Made by a program: the position numbers and the translations under genes
From: Marisa cornuarietis
Taxonomy: Eukaryota > Mollusca > Gastropoda > Architaenioglossa > Ampullariidae
Reading direction: 5' to 3'
DNA length: 64,000 bases
Assembly (NCBI GenBank): GCA_004794655.1
Contig: SMMW01000609.1
Location: 422,001-486,000, forward strand
Part shown: positions 44,869 through 59,100 of the stretch, piece by piece
Layout: each line of letters begins with the position of its first letter
How positions within the stretch are numbered: the stretch's first letter is position 1
Notes under the pieces: generated by a model
What the model was told of the DNA's origin: nothing
What the model saw: only the letters and a program-made list of their open reading frames with translations
Databases searched by the model: none

Positions 44869-45239
44869 GTTGTGATTTGTTGACAACAGAATTATTTGTA
44901 ATCTGTCAGCAACACTGTTGTTTAGGATTTGTTGACATCAGTTTTATTTGTGTGCCCCTGTAAAGAGTCAGGGCCTTGGGGTACGGGACATAGCAAGGTC
45001 CAGAGGCTGGTCAAAGCAACTCAGGGTCATATATCGTGGGACTGCAAGCAGGAATAACAGAAACCATGACAACCAAAAGTGGACAATGTTGTAAATGATT
45101 CAAAAAACCAGGTAGCTGTATATAAAGAATATTTATTCTCTATTCTTGTGGCTTATAACATTGTAGCAAAAATGTAAATGATGAGATTTCAATCTATGTC
45201 TGTGTCAAAGTCTGATGTTACTGAGGACATTCATGGCTA
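44869..45239 (-). other. Flank of the 43-bp array; candidate CEP290 poly(A) signal
   Basis: 44869-44950 returns to the gttgtgatttgttgacaa repeat family. AATAAA on the - strand lies at 45137-45132 and could end a long CEP290 3' UTR. A nearer variant, ATTAAA on the - strand at 46312-46307, is an alternative. Confidence 0.35.
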
Positions 45240-45745
45240 CAATTTGCTTGAATGCTTACAGTCTCTACCAATGTTTCTCTAGAATCACTCACTTACATGT
45301 TTACTTACTGTCTCTTGACACTCTCAATCCCACTGTTTCCCTAGTATGTCACTTACATGATTACTTACTGTCTCTTGACACTCTGTCAATCCCACTGTTT
45401 CCCTAGTATGTCACTTACATGATTACTTACTGTCTCTTGACACTCTGTCAATCCCACTGTTTCCCTAGTATGTCACTTACATGATTACTTACTGTCTCTT
45501 GACACTCTGTCAATCCCACTGTTTCCCTAGTATGTCACTTACATGATTACTTACTGTCTCTTGACACTCTCAATCCCACTGTTTCCCTAGTATGTCACTT
45601 ACATGATTACTTACTGTCTCTTGACACTCTCAATCCCACTGTTTCCCTAGTATGTCACTTACATGTTTACTTACTGTCTCTTGACAGGCTATCATTCCCA
45701 GTGTTCCTCTAGTATGTCACTTACATGATTACTTACTGTCCTCTA
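45240..45745 (+). repeat. Tandem repeat, about 60-bp unit x 8
   Basis: The unit holds tgtttccctagtatgtcac, ttacatgattacttactgtc and tcttgacactctgtcaatcc. It lies downstream of the CEP290 stop and may be transcribed as 3' UTR. Confidence 0.93.
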
Positions 45746-46935
45746 GTATCAGGCACTTCAGTGTTGTTTACTCTTTATCAGCCCTAGTGTTTCCTCACAT
45801 TCAGCTCTGAAGCGCTCGCCATTCAATTGCAAATATTCCCTCTCAACAAAAGGTGGAGGTTTGTAAACATACCAACAAGCAACATCTCCAAACATGTAAC
45901 TACTGTAAAACTGTGCCAATGTTACTAGTGGACAAAAGACTGTCCCCAATCGGCACATCCAAACACATATCTGTATTGTGCTAATGTTACTAGCGGACAC
46001 AAAAGGCCTTCTCCATAAAATAAATCATAATAACTATACTAGTGGACAGGACTCTCCCATCCCATACATACAATAAATTATATTTCAACTAAACCATAAT
46101 GATCATTCTAGTGGACAAGACAGTCCCAGCCCCTCCATAGAACAGATCATAACTAAACCATAATAACTGTAGTAGTGGACACCACCATGCCACCCCGACA
46201 CAGAAGAGGTCACATCCCAGCTGTGCCAAGTGCTCCACCTTCTGCCTCGTACAAAGTGGCTGATATGTAATCATGTAATCACCCAGCTTCTGATGAAATA
46301 ATCACCTTTAATACAATGAACTCAGCCACTCAAGACATCGTGAAATCACAGGACATCAAACATCAATGAGGTATCATGACTTGTAACCAAAAGACTCCTG
46401 GACGGAATGAGAACTAGGATTTGGCTAAGAAAAATAAATATAAGAATATACAGAGCATAAATCTGGGCATCTTTACAGTCTGAATACAATGTGAAGGTTG
46501 CAACACATCTCTTACCCTTCCTTACTCTATAGCTTTGATCTCCACTCTGACATGCTGTCCCTTCTCACCTCCTGGGAATGTAACAAATATCACAGAAAAA
46601 CACCTCAGAACAGCACAGGTGTCTGTGCACCTCACCAGCATCATACTAAATAAATCTCTCTTGTCCTGTAATCAGGTAAAGTTCACACCTGGCCATCAGT
46701 CATGTGACCTGATAATCAATGACATGATGACTCCTGTCCAATCTTGTTTCCCTGACAACTGGGTAGGCAAGCTCATTAATTCCTTGAGCCTTTCATCGCT
46801 AATACGATCTCTCACTTATGGTGAAGCACAGGCCATCCCTAAATGTTTACAGCCCAAGTCTACAAAATGTGGATGCACTCTACATCACAGCTAGCCCTAC
46901 AAGTTCCTTGTATAAAGTTTAGATATGGTATGGAG
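45746..46935 (-). other. Probable CEP290 3' UTR / 3' flank
   Basis: No second gene is seen. 45890-46200 contains loosely repeated segments around ctagtggacaa and aaccataat. A + strand 119-codon frame (46535-46894) is unrelated to any family I know. Confidence 0.4.
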
Positions 46936-47100
46936 TCACTCATCAGCAGGGATGTTGACTGACACACCAAACTGCTGTGCTATTTGTGTGAGCTTGTGTT
47001 CCAGCATGCTACAGCGGTCCTCCTTGCGCTTAAAGTTGTATTTCAGATCTTCAATCTCCTCAAAAAAGTCTGGCCCAAAGTTCTCCAGCTCCTTCTGAAG
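46936..47100 (-). CDS. CEP290: CEP290 terminal exon
   Basis: Acceptor tttgttttag/ctt. It encodes LQKELENFGPDFFEEIEDL through FGVSVNIPADE and stop TGA at 46938-46936 (54 residues). This is the strongest evidence for the gene's identity. Confidence 0.95.
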   Translation of the reverse strand, partial: LQKELENFGPDFFEEIEDLKYNFKRKEDRCSMLEHKLTQIAQQFGVSVNIPADE

Positions 47101-50100
47101 CTAAAACAAATAACTGGCATTAGCAGAACAAGGAATATGATACTCGACCGGTCTATCTACATCTCGTATGCATGGACAAAAAACACAATATATACATACT
47201 TGCACAAACATGAAAATAAAAAATAAAAATAAAGCCTTTATTTGATGCACTCCCCTTCTTGGCAGCTACCTCGATGCACTTGAAAAAAAGCAACATGAGA
47301 AACCAGCATCGCAGCACAGTTTGCAAACTATAAACAAACAACAAAAGGGAGATGAGGAAGGAGGAGCCCAGCAGCTACAACGGATAACTCACGACAGAGA
47401 GGTGGATCTTAAGGCTGGCTGTGTTAGAGCACACACACACACACACACACATGAATGTACAGATGTGTGCAACCATATGAACATAAATGCACAAACGTAC
47501 AGATGTCCACACCTGTGTGAAGATACACAAAGTATATCGAGAATATTTAACAACACTGAGCGCATAATAACGCTGAGCTCCTGGCTGGGGAAGATTTTTT
47601 TTTAAAAAAAAGGCAAGTAGGAAAATATTTTGTGAAAGTCCACCAACAGGAGTTTATTTGGATTTACAAGAAACAACACAAAATGTGTTAAAGTACTTTG
47701 CTTCTCTGTAAGTACATTAAGGAAAATAATTTTCTTGCTATTCTTGTCTACATAAAATATCTTGAGTTGTAAGATGCATGTCATTGCCTACATAAATATC
47801 TTCAGTAGTAAGATATGTGCTCACCCTCTTCACCTCCAGCTTCAGTTTGTCTCTTTCCAAAGCCACAGATTGGACCTCCAGACGTGCCTCCACATTATCA
47901 CCTACCATCTCCTCATACTTGCGAGCTTTCAAGAGGACATCTCTGGTCATCTAGAACATTACAGAACAGACATCCCAGGCACATAGAACAGTACAGAACA
48001 GACATCTGTGATAATCTAAAACATAACAAAACACACATACATATCTCCTACATTAAAAAATGTCCATGTCTCTTAGAACATCACAGACCAGACATCCATG
48101 GTTATTGCAGTCATGAAAATAGGTAAAAACTCTGCTTCTCTCCTACTCCATGCTCAGGTATTGGCCGTATGAACCAAACTTTAAGCTGTAATCTGATATG
48201 TCTGCAACATCCAGTGTGTGTAGTCTTATGGATACTGGCCGCACCCTACACTTATCTGACCTGGCACGACTGGAGAGTCAGTCCAGGGATGTAAGGCCAC
48301 ACCAGCCACAAAAGACCAGCCTCCTAAAAGCCTCAAGACCCTCATCCTCACTATGATGGACAGTCTATACCAAGCTTGTGGACCTCACTATGACTGACAA
48401 CCTATACCAAGCTTGTGGACCTCACTATGACTGACAACCTATACCAAGCTTGTGGACCTCACTATGACTGACAACCTATACCAAGATTGTGGACCTCACT
48501 ATGACTGACAACCTATACCAAGCTTGTGGACCTCACTATGACTGACAACCTATACCAAGCTTGTGGACTTCACTATGACTGACAACCTATACCAAAATTG
48601 TGGACCTCACTATGACTGACAACCTATACCAAGCTTGTGGACCTCACTATGACTGACAACCTATACCAAGCTTGTGGACCTCACTATGATGGACAGTCTA
48701 TACCAAGCTTGTGGACCTCACTATGACTGACAACCTATACCAAGATTGTGGACCTCACTATGACTGACAACCTATACCAAGCTTGTGGACCTCACTATGA
48801 CTGACAACCTATACCAAGATTGTGGACCTCACTATGACTGACAACCTATACCAAGCTTGCGGACCTCACTATGACTGACAACCTATACCAAGCTTGTGGA
48901 CCTCACTATGACTGACAACCTATACCAAGATTGTGGACCTCACTATGACTGACAACCTATACCAAGCTTGTGGACCTCACTATGACAACCTATACCAAGC
49001 TTGTGGACCTCACTATGACTGACAACCTATACCAAGCTTGTGGACCTCACTATGACTGACAACCTATACCAAGATTGTGGACCTCACTATGACAACCTAT
49101 ACCAAGCTTGTGGACCTCACTATGACTGACAACCTATACCAAGCTTGTGGACCTCACTATGACTGACAACCTATACCAAGATTGTGGACCTCACTATGAC
49201 TGACAACCTATACCAAGCTTGTGGACCTCAATATGACTGACAACCTATACCAAGCTTGTGGACCTCACTATGATGGACAGTCTATACCAAGCTTGTGGAC
49301 CTCACTATGATGGACAATCTATACCAAGCTTGTGGACCTCACTATGACAACCTATACCAAGCTTGTGGACCTCACTATGATGGACAGTCTATACCAAGCT
49401 TGTGGACCTCACTATGACTGACAACCTATACCAAGATTGTGGACCTCACTATGACTGACAACCTATACCAAGCTTGTGGACCTCACTATGACTGACAACC
49501 TATACCAAGATTGTGGACCTCACTATGACTGACAACCTATACCAAAATTGTGGACCTCATTATGACTGACAACCTATACCAAGCTTGTGGACCTCACTAT
49601 GACTGACAACCTATACCAAGCTTGTGGACCTCACTATGATGGACAGTCTATACCAAGCTTGTGGACCTCACTATGACAGACAACCTATACCAAGCTTGTG
49701 GACCTCACTATGACTGACAACCTATACCAAGCTTGTGGACCTCACTATGACTGACAACCTATACCAAGATTGTGGACCTCACTATGACTGACAACCTATA
49801 CCAAGCTTGTGGACCTCACTATGACTGACAACCTATACCAAGCTTGTGGACCTCACTATGACTGACAACCTATACCAAGATTGTGGACCTCACTATGACT
49901 GACAACCTATACCAAGCTTGTGGACCTCACTATGATGGACAGTCTATACCAAGCTTGTGGACCTCACTATGACAGACAACCTATACCAAGCTTGTGGACC
50001 TCACTATGACTGAAAACCTATACCAAGATTGTGGACCTCACTATGACTGACAACCTATACCAAGCTTGTGGACCTCACTATGATGGACAGTCTATACCAA

Positions 50101-53100
50101 GCTTGTGGACCTCACTATGATGGACAGTCTATACCAAGCTTGTGGACCTCACTATGATGGACAATCTATACCAAGCTTGTGGACCTCACTATGACAACCT
50201 ATACCAAGCTTGTGGACCTCACTATGATGGACAGTCTATACCAAGCTTGTGGACCTCACTATGACTGACAACCTATACCAAGCTTGTGGACCTCACTATG
50301 ACTGACAACCTATACCAAGCTTGTGGACCTCACTATGACAGACAACCAATACCAAGCTTGTGGACCTCACTATGACTGACAACCTATACTAAGATTGTGG
50401 ACCTCACTATGACTGACAACCTATACCAAGCTTGTGGACCTCACTATGACAACCTATACCAAGCTTGTGGACCTCACTATGACTGACAACCTATACCAAG
50501 CTTGTGGACCTCACTATGACTGACAACCTATACCAAGATTGTAGACCTCACTATGACTGACAACCTATACCAAGCTTGTGGACCTCACTATGACTGACAA
50601 CCTATACCAAGCTTGTGGACCTCACTATGATGGACAGTCTATACCAAGCTTGTGGACCTCACTATGACTGACAACCTATACCAAGCTTGTGGACCTCACT
50701 ATGACAACCTATACCAAGCTTGTGGACCTCACTATGACAACCTATACCAAGCTTTTGGACCTCACTATGATGGACAGTCTATACCAAGCTTTTGGACCTC
50801 ACTATGACTGACAACCTATACCAAGCTTGTGGACCTCACTATGACTGAGAACCTATACCAAGATTGTGGACCTCACTATGACTGACAACCTATACCAAGC
50901 TTGTGGACCTCACTATGACTGACAACCTATACCAAGCTTGTGGACCTCACTATGACTGACAACCTATACCAAGATTGTGGACCTCACTATGACTGACAAC
51001 CTATACCAAGCTTGTGGACCTCACTATGACTGACAACCTATACCAAGCTTGTGGACCTCACTATGACTGACAACCTATACCAAGATTGTGGACCTCACTA
51101 TGACTGACAACCTATACCAAGCTTGTGGACCTCACTATGACTGACAACCTATACCAAGCTTGTGGACCTCACTATGATGGACAGTCTATACCAAGCTTGT
51201 GGACCTCACTATGACTGACAACCTATACCAAGCTTGTGGACCTCACTATGACAACCTATACCAAGCTTGTGGACCTCACTATGACAACCTATACAAAGCT
51301 TTTGGACCTCACTATGATGGACAGTCTATACCAAGCTTTTGGACCTCACTATGACTGACAACCTATACCAAGCTTGTGGACCTCACTATGACTGAGAACC
51401 TATACCAAGATTGTGGACCTCACTATGACTGACAACCTATACCAAGCTTGTGGACCTCACTATGACTGACAACCTATACCAAGCTTGTGGACCTCACTAT
51501 GACTGACAACCTATACCAAGATTGTGGACCTCACTATGACTGACAACCTATACCAAGCTTGTGGACCTCACTATGACTGACAACCTATACCAAGCTTGTG
51601 GACCTCACTATGACTGACAACCTATGCCAAGCTTGTGGACCTCACTATGATGGACAGTCTATACTAAGCTTGTGGACCTCACTATGACTGACAACCTATA
51701 CCAAGATTGTGGACCTCACTATGACTGACAACCTATACCAAGATTGTAGACCTCACTATGACTGACAACCTATACCAAGCTTGTGGACCTCACTATGACT
51801 GACAACCTATACCAAGCTTGTGGACCTCACTACGATGGACAGTCTATACCAAGCTTGTGGACCTCACTATGACTGACAACCTATACCAAGCTTGTGGACC
51901 TCACTATGACAACCTATACCAAGCTTGTGGACCTCACTATGACAACCTATACCAAGCTTTTGGACCTCACTATGATGGACAGTCTATACCAAGCTTTTGG
52001 ACCTCACTATGACTGACAACCTATACCAAGCTTGTGGACCTCACTATGACTGAGAACCTATACCAAGATTGTGGACCTCACAATGACTGACAACCTATAC
52101 CAAGCTTGTGGACCTCACTATGACTGACAACCTATACCAAGCTTGTGGACCTCACTATGACTGACAACCTATACCAAGATTGTGGACCTCACTATGACTG
52201 ACAACCTATACCAAGCTTGTGGACCTCACTATGACTGACAACCTATACCAAGATTGTGGACCTCACAATGACTGACAACCTATACCAAGCTTGTGGACCT
52301 CACTATGACTGACAACCTATACCAAGCTTGTGGACCTCACTATGACTGACAACCTATACCAAGCTTGTGGACCTCACTATGATGGACAGTCTATACCAAG
52401 CTTGTGGACCTCACTATGACTGACAACCTATACCAAGCTTGTGGACCTCACTATGACTGACAACCTATACCAAGCTTGTGGACCTCACTATGACAACCTA
52501 TACCAAGCTTGTGGACCTCACTATGATGGACAGTCTATACCAAGCTTGTGGACCTCACTATGATGGACAGTCTATACCAAGCTTGTGGACCTCACTATGA
52601 CAACCTATACCAAGCTTGTGGACCTCACTATGATGGACAACCTATACCAAGCTTGTGGACCTCACTATGACAGTCTATACCAAGCTTGTGGACCTCACTA
52701 TGACTGACAACCTATACCAAGCTTGTGGACCTCACTATGATGGACAGTCTATACCAAGCTTGTGGACCTCACTATGACAGACAACCTATACCAAGCTTGT
52801 GGACCTCACTATGACTGACAACCTATACCAAGATTGTGGACCTCACTATGACTGACAACCTATACCAAGCTTGTGGACCTCACTATGATGGACAGTCTAT
52901 ACCAAGCTTGTGGACCTCACTATGACTGACAACCTATACCAAGCTTGTGGACCTCACTATGACAACCTATACCAAGCTTGTGGACCTCACTATGACAACC
53001 TATACCAAGCTTTTGGACCTCACGATGATGGACAGTTTATACCAAGCTTGTGGACCTCACTATGACTGACAACCTATACCAAGCTTGTGGACCTCACTAT

Positions 53101-56100
53101 GATGGACAGTCTATACCAAGCTTGTGGACCTCACTATGATGGACAGTCTATACCAAGCTTGTGGACCTCACTATGACAGTCTATACCAAGTTTGTGGACC
53201 TCACGATGACTGACAACCTATACCAAGCTTGTGGACCTCACTATGATGGACAGTCTATACCAAGCTTGTGGACCTCACTATGACTGACAACCTATACCAA
53301 GATTGTGGACCTCACTATGACTGACAACCTATACCAAGCTTGTGGACCTCACTATGACTGACAACCTATACCAAGCTTGTGGACCTCACTATGACTGACA
53401 ACCTATACCAAGATTGTGGACCTCACTATGACTGACAACCTATACCAAGCTTGTGGACCTCAATATGACAACCTATACCAAGCTTGTGGACCTCACTATG
53501 ATGGACAGTCTATACCAAGCTTGTGGACCTCACTATGATGGACAATCTATACCAAGCTTGTGGACCTCACTATGACAACCTATACCAAGCTTGTGGACCT
53601 CACTATGATGGACAGTCTATACCAAGCTTGTGGACCTCACTATGACTGACAACCTATACCAAGCTTGTGGACCTTACTATGATGGACAGTCTATACCAAG
53701 CTTGTGGACCTCACTATGACAGACAACCTATACCAAGCTTGTGGACCTCACTATGACTGACAACCTATACCAAGATTGTGGACCTCACTATGACTGACAA
53801 CCTATACCAAGCTTGTGGACCTCACTATGACAACCTATACCAAGCTTGTGGACCTCACTATGACTGACAACCTATACCAAGATTGTGGACCTCACTATGA
53901 CTGACAACCTATACCAAGATTGTAGACCTCACTATGACTGACAACCTATACCAAGCTTGTGGACCTCACTATGACTGACAACCTATACCAAGCTTGTGGA
54001 CCTCACTATGATGGACAGTCTATAAAAAGCTTGTGGACCTCACTATGACTGACAACCTATACCAAGCTTGTGGACCTCACTATGACAACCTATACCAAGC
54101 TTGTGGACCTCACTATGACTGACAACCTATACCAAGCTTGTGGACCTCACTATGACTGAGAACCTATACCAAGATTGTGGACCTCACTATGACTGACAAC
54201 CTATACCAAGCTTGTGGACCTCACTATGACTGACAACCTATACCAAGCTTGTGGACCTCACTATGACTGACAACCTATACCAAGCTTGTGGACCTCACTA
54301 TGACTGACAACCTATACCAAGATTGTGGACCTCACTATGACTGACAACCTATACCAAGCTTGTGGACCTCACTATGACAACCTATACCAAGCTTGTGGAC
54401 CTCACTATGATGGACAGTCTATACCAAGCTTGTGGACCTCACTATGACTGACAACCTATACCAAGCTTGTGGACCTCACTATGATGGACAGTCTATACCA
54501 AGCTTGTGGACCTCACTATGACAGACAACCTATACCAAGCTTGTGGACCTCACTATGACTGAAAACCTATACCAAGATTGTGGACCTCACTATGACTGAC
54601 AACCTATACCAAGCTTGTGGACCTCACTATGATGGACAGTCTATACCAAGCTTGTGGACCTCACTATGATGGACAGTCTATACCAAGCTTGTGGACCTCA
54701 CTATGACTGACAACCTATACCAAGCTTGTGGACCTCACTATAACTGACAACCTATACCAAGCTTGTGGACCTCACTATGACAACCTATACCAAGCTTGTG
54801 GACCTCACTATGACAACCTATACCAAGCTTTTGGACCTCACTATGATGGACAGTCTATACCAAGCTTGTGGACCTCACTATGACTGACAACCTATACCAA
54901 GCTTGTGGACCTCACTATGATGGACAGTCTATACCAAGCTTGTGGACCTCACTATGACTGACAACCTATACCAAGCTTGTGGACCTCACTATGATGGACA
55001 GTCTATAAAAAGCTTGTGGACCTCACTATGACTGACAACCTATACCAAGCTTGTGGACCTCACTATGACAACCTATACCAAGCTTGTGGACCTCACTATG
55101 ACTGACAACCTATACCAAGCTTGTGGACCTCACTATGACTGACAACCTATACCAAGCTTGTGGACCTCACTATGACTGACAACCTATACCAAGCTTGTGG
55201 ACCTCACTATGACTGACAACCTATACCAAGATTGTGGACCTCACTATGACTGACAACCTATACCAAGCTTGTGGACCTCACTATGACAACCTATACCAAG
55301 CTTGTGGACCTCACTATGATGGACAGTCTATACCAAGCTTGTGGACCTCACTATGATGGACAGTCTATACCAAGCTTGTGGACCTCACTATGACAGTCTA
55401 TACCAAGTTTGTGGACCTCATGATGACTGACAACCTATACCAAGCTTGTGGACCTCACTATGACTGACAACCTATACCAAGCTTGTGGACCTCACTATGA
55501 CTGACAACCTATACCAAGCTTGTGGACCTCACTATGATGGACAGTCTATACCAAGCTTGTGGACCTCACTATGATGGACAGTCTATACCAAGCTTGTGGA
55601 CCTCACTATGACTGACAACCTATACCAAGCTTGTGGACCTCACTATAACTGACAACCTATACCAAGCTTGTGGACCTCACTATGATGGACAGTCTATACC
55701 AAGCTTGTGGACCTCACTATGACAACCTATACCAAGCTTTTGGACCTCACTATGATGGACAGTCTATACCAAGCTTGTGGACCTCACTATGACTGACAAC
55801 CTATACCAAGCTTGTGGACCTCACTATGATGGACAGTCTATACCAAGCTTGTGGACCTCACTATGACAGTCTATACCAAGTTTGTGGACCTCATGATGAC
55901 TGACAACCTATACCAAGCTTGTGGACCTCACTATGATGGACAGTCTATACCAAGCTTGTGGACCTCACTATGACTGACAACCTATACCAAGCTTGTGGAC
56001 CTCACTATGATGGACAGTCTATACCAAGCTTGTGGACCTCACTATGATGGACAGTCTATACCAAGCTTGTGGACCTCACTATGACAGTCTATACCAAGCT

Positions 56101-59100
56101 TGTGGACCTCACGATGACTGACAACCTATACCAAGCTTGTGGACCTCACTATGACTGACAACCTATACCAAGCTTGTGGACCTCACTATGACTGACAACC
56201 TATACCAAGCTTGTGGACCTCACTATGACTGACAACCTATACCAAGCTTGTGGACCTCACTATGATGGACAGTCTATACCAAGCTTGTGGACCTCACTTT
56301 GACTGACAGTCTATACCAAGCTTGTGGACCTCACTATGACTGACAACCTATACCAAGCTTGTGGACCTCACTATGACTGACAACCTATACCAAGCTTGTG
56401 GACCTCACTATGACTGACAACCTATACCAAGATTGTGGACCTCACTATGACTGACAACCTATACCAAGCTTGTGGACCTCACTATGATGGACAGTCTATA
56501 CCAAGCTTGTGGACCTCACTATGATGGACAGTCTATACCAAGCTTGTGGACCTCACTATGACTGACAACCTATACCAAGCTTGTGGACCTCACTATAACT
56601 GACAACCTATACCAAGCTTGTGGACCTCACTATGACAACCTATACCAAGCTTGTGGACCTCACTATGACAACCTATACCAAGCTTTTGGACCTCACTATG
56701 ATGGACAGTCTATACCAAGCTTGTGGACCTCACTATGACTGACAACCTATACCAAGCTTGTGGACCTCACTATGATGGACAGTCTATACCAAGCTTGTGG
56801 ACCTCACTATGACAGTCTATACCAAGTTTGTGGACCTCATGATGACTGACAACCTATACCAAGCTTGTGGACCTCACTATGATGGACAGTCTATACCAAG
56901 CTTGTGGACCTCACTATGACTGACAACCTATGCCAAGCTTGTGGACCTCACTATGATGGACAGTCTATAAAAAGCTTGTGGACCTCACTATGACTGACAA
57001 CCTATACCAAGCTTGTGGACCTCACTATGACAACCTATACCAAGCTTGTGGACCTCACTATGACTGACAACCTATACCAAGATTGTGGACCTCACTATGA
57101 CTGACAACCTATACCAAGCTTGTGGACCTCACTATGACAACCTATACCAAGCTTGTGGACCTCACTATGATGGACAGTCTATACCAAGCTTGTGGACCTC
57201 ACTATGACTGACAACCTATACCAAGCTTGTGGACCTCACTATGATGGACAGTCTATACCAAGCTTGTGGACCTCACTATGACAGACAACCTATACCAAGC
57301 TTGTGGACCTCACTATGACTGAAAACCTATACCAAGATTGTGGACCTCACTATGACTGACAACCTATACCAAGCTTGTGGACCTCACTATGATGGACAGT
57401 CTATACCAAGCTTGTGGACCTCACTATGATGGACAGTCTATACCAAGCTTGTGGACCTCACTATGACTGACAACCTATACCAAGCTTGTGGACCTCACTA
57501 TAACTGACAACCTATACCAAGCTTGTGGACCTCACTATGACAACCTATACCAAGCTTGTGGACCTCACTATGACAACCTATACCAAGCTTTTGGACCTCA
57601 CTATGATGGACAGTCTATACCAAGCTTGTGGACCTCACTATGACTGACAACCTATACCAAGCTTGTGGACCTCACTATGATGGACAGTCTATACCAAGCT
57701 TGTGGACCTCACTATGACTGACAACCTATACCAAGCTTGTGGACCTCACTATGATGGACAGTCTATAACAAGCTTGTGGACCTCACTATGACTGACAACC
57801 TATACCAAGCTTGTGGACCTCACTATGACAACCTATACCAAGCTTGTGGACCTCACTATGACTGACAACCTATACCAAGCTTGTGGACCTCACTATGACT
57901 GACAACCTATACCAAGCTTGTGGACCTCACTATGACTGACAACCTATACCAAGCTTGTGGACCTCACTATGACTGACAACCTATACCAAGATTGTGGACC
58001 TCACTATGACTGACAACCTATACCAAGCTTGTGGACCTCACTATGACAACCTATACCAAGCTTGTGGACCTCACTATGATGGACAGTCTATACCAAGCTT
58101 GTGGACCTCACTATGATGGACAGTCTATACCAAGCTTGTGGACCTCACTATGACAGTCTATACCAAGTTTGTGGACCTCATGATGACTGACAACCTATAC
58201 CAAGCTTGTGGACCTCACTATGACTGACAACCTATACCAAGCTTGTGGACCTCACTATGACTGACAACCTATACCAAGCTTGTGGACCTCACTATGATGG
58301 ACAGTCTATACCAAGCTTGTGGACCTCACTATGATGGACAGTCTATACCAAGCTTGTGGACCTCACTATGACTGACAACCTATACCAAGCTTGTGGACCT
58401 CACTATAACTGACAACCTATACCAAGCTTGTGGACCTCACTATGACTGACAACCTATACCAAGCTTGTGGACCTCACTATGACTGACAACCTATACCAAG
58501 ATTGTGGACCTCACTATGACTGACAACCTATACCAAGCTTGTGGACCTCACTATGATGGACAGTCTATACCAAGCTTGTGGACCTCACTATGATGGACAG
58601 TCTATACCAAGCTTGTGGACCTCACTATGACTGACAACCTATACCAAGCTTGTGGACCTCACTATAACTGACAACCTATACCAAGCTTGTGGACCTCACT
58701 ATGACAACCTATACCAAGCTTGTGGACCTCACTATGACAACCTATACCAAGCTTTTGGACCTCACTATGATGGACAGTCTATACCAAGCTTGTGGACCTC
58801 ACTATGACTGACAACCTATACCAAGCTTGTGGACCTCACTATGATGGACAGTCTATACCAAGCTTGTGGACCTCACTATGACAGTCTATACCAAGTTTGT
58901 GGACCTCATGATGACTGACAACCTATACCAAGCTTGTGGACCTCACTATGATGGACAGTCTATACCAAGCTTGTGGACCTCACTATGACTGACAACCTAT
59001 ACCAAGCTTGTGGACCTCACTATGATGGACAGTCTATACCAAGCTTGTGGACCTCACTATGATGGACAGTCTATACCAAGCTTGTGGACCTCACTATGAC

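Noticed and set aside
43371..44963. Three overlapping + strand frames of 466-530 codons (MSMASSP-type repeats)
   Set aside because: The 43-bp unit has no stop in any + frame and each frame cycles through the same three peptides; no promoter, splice or codon-bias support.
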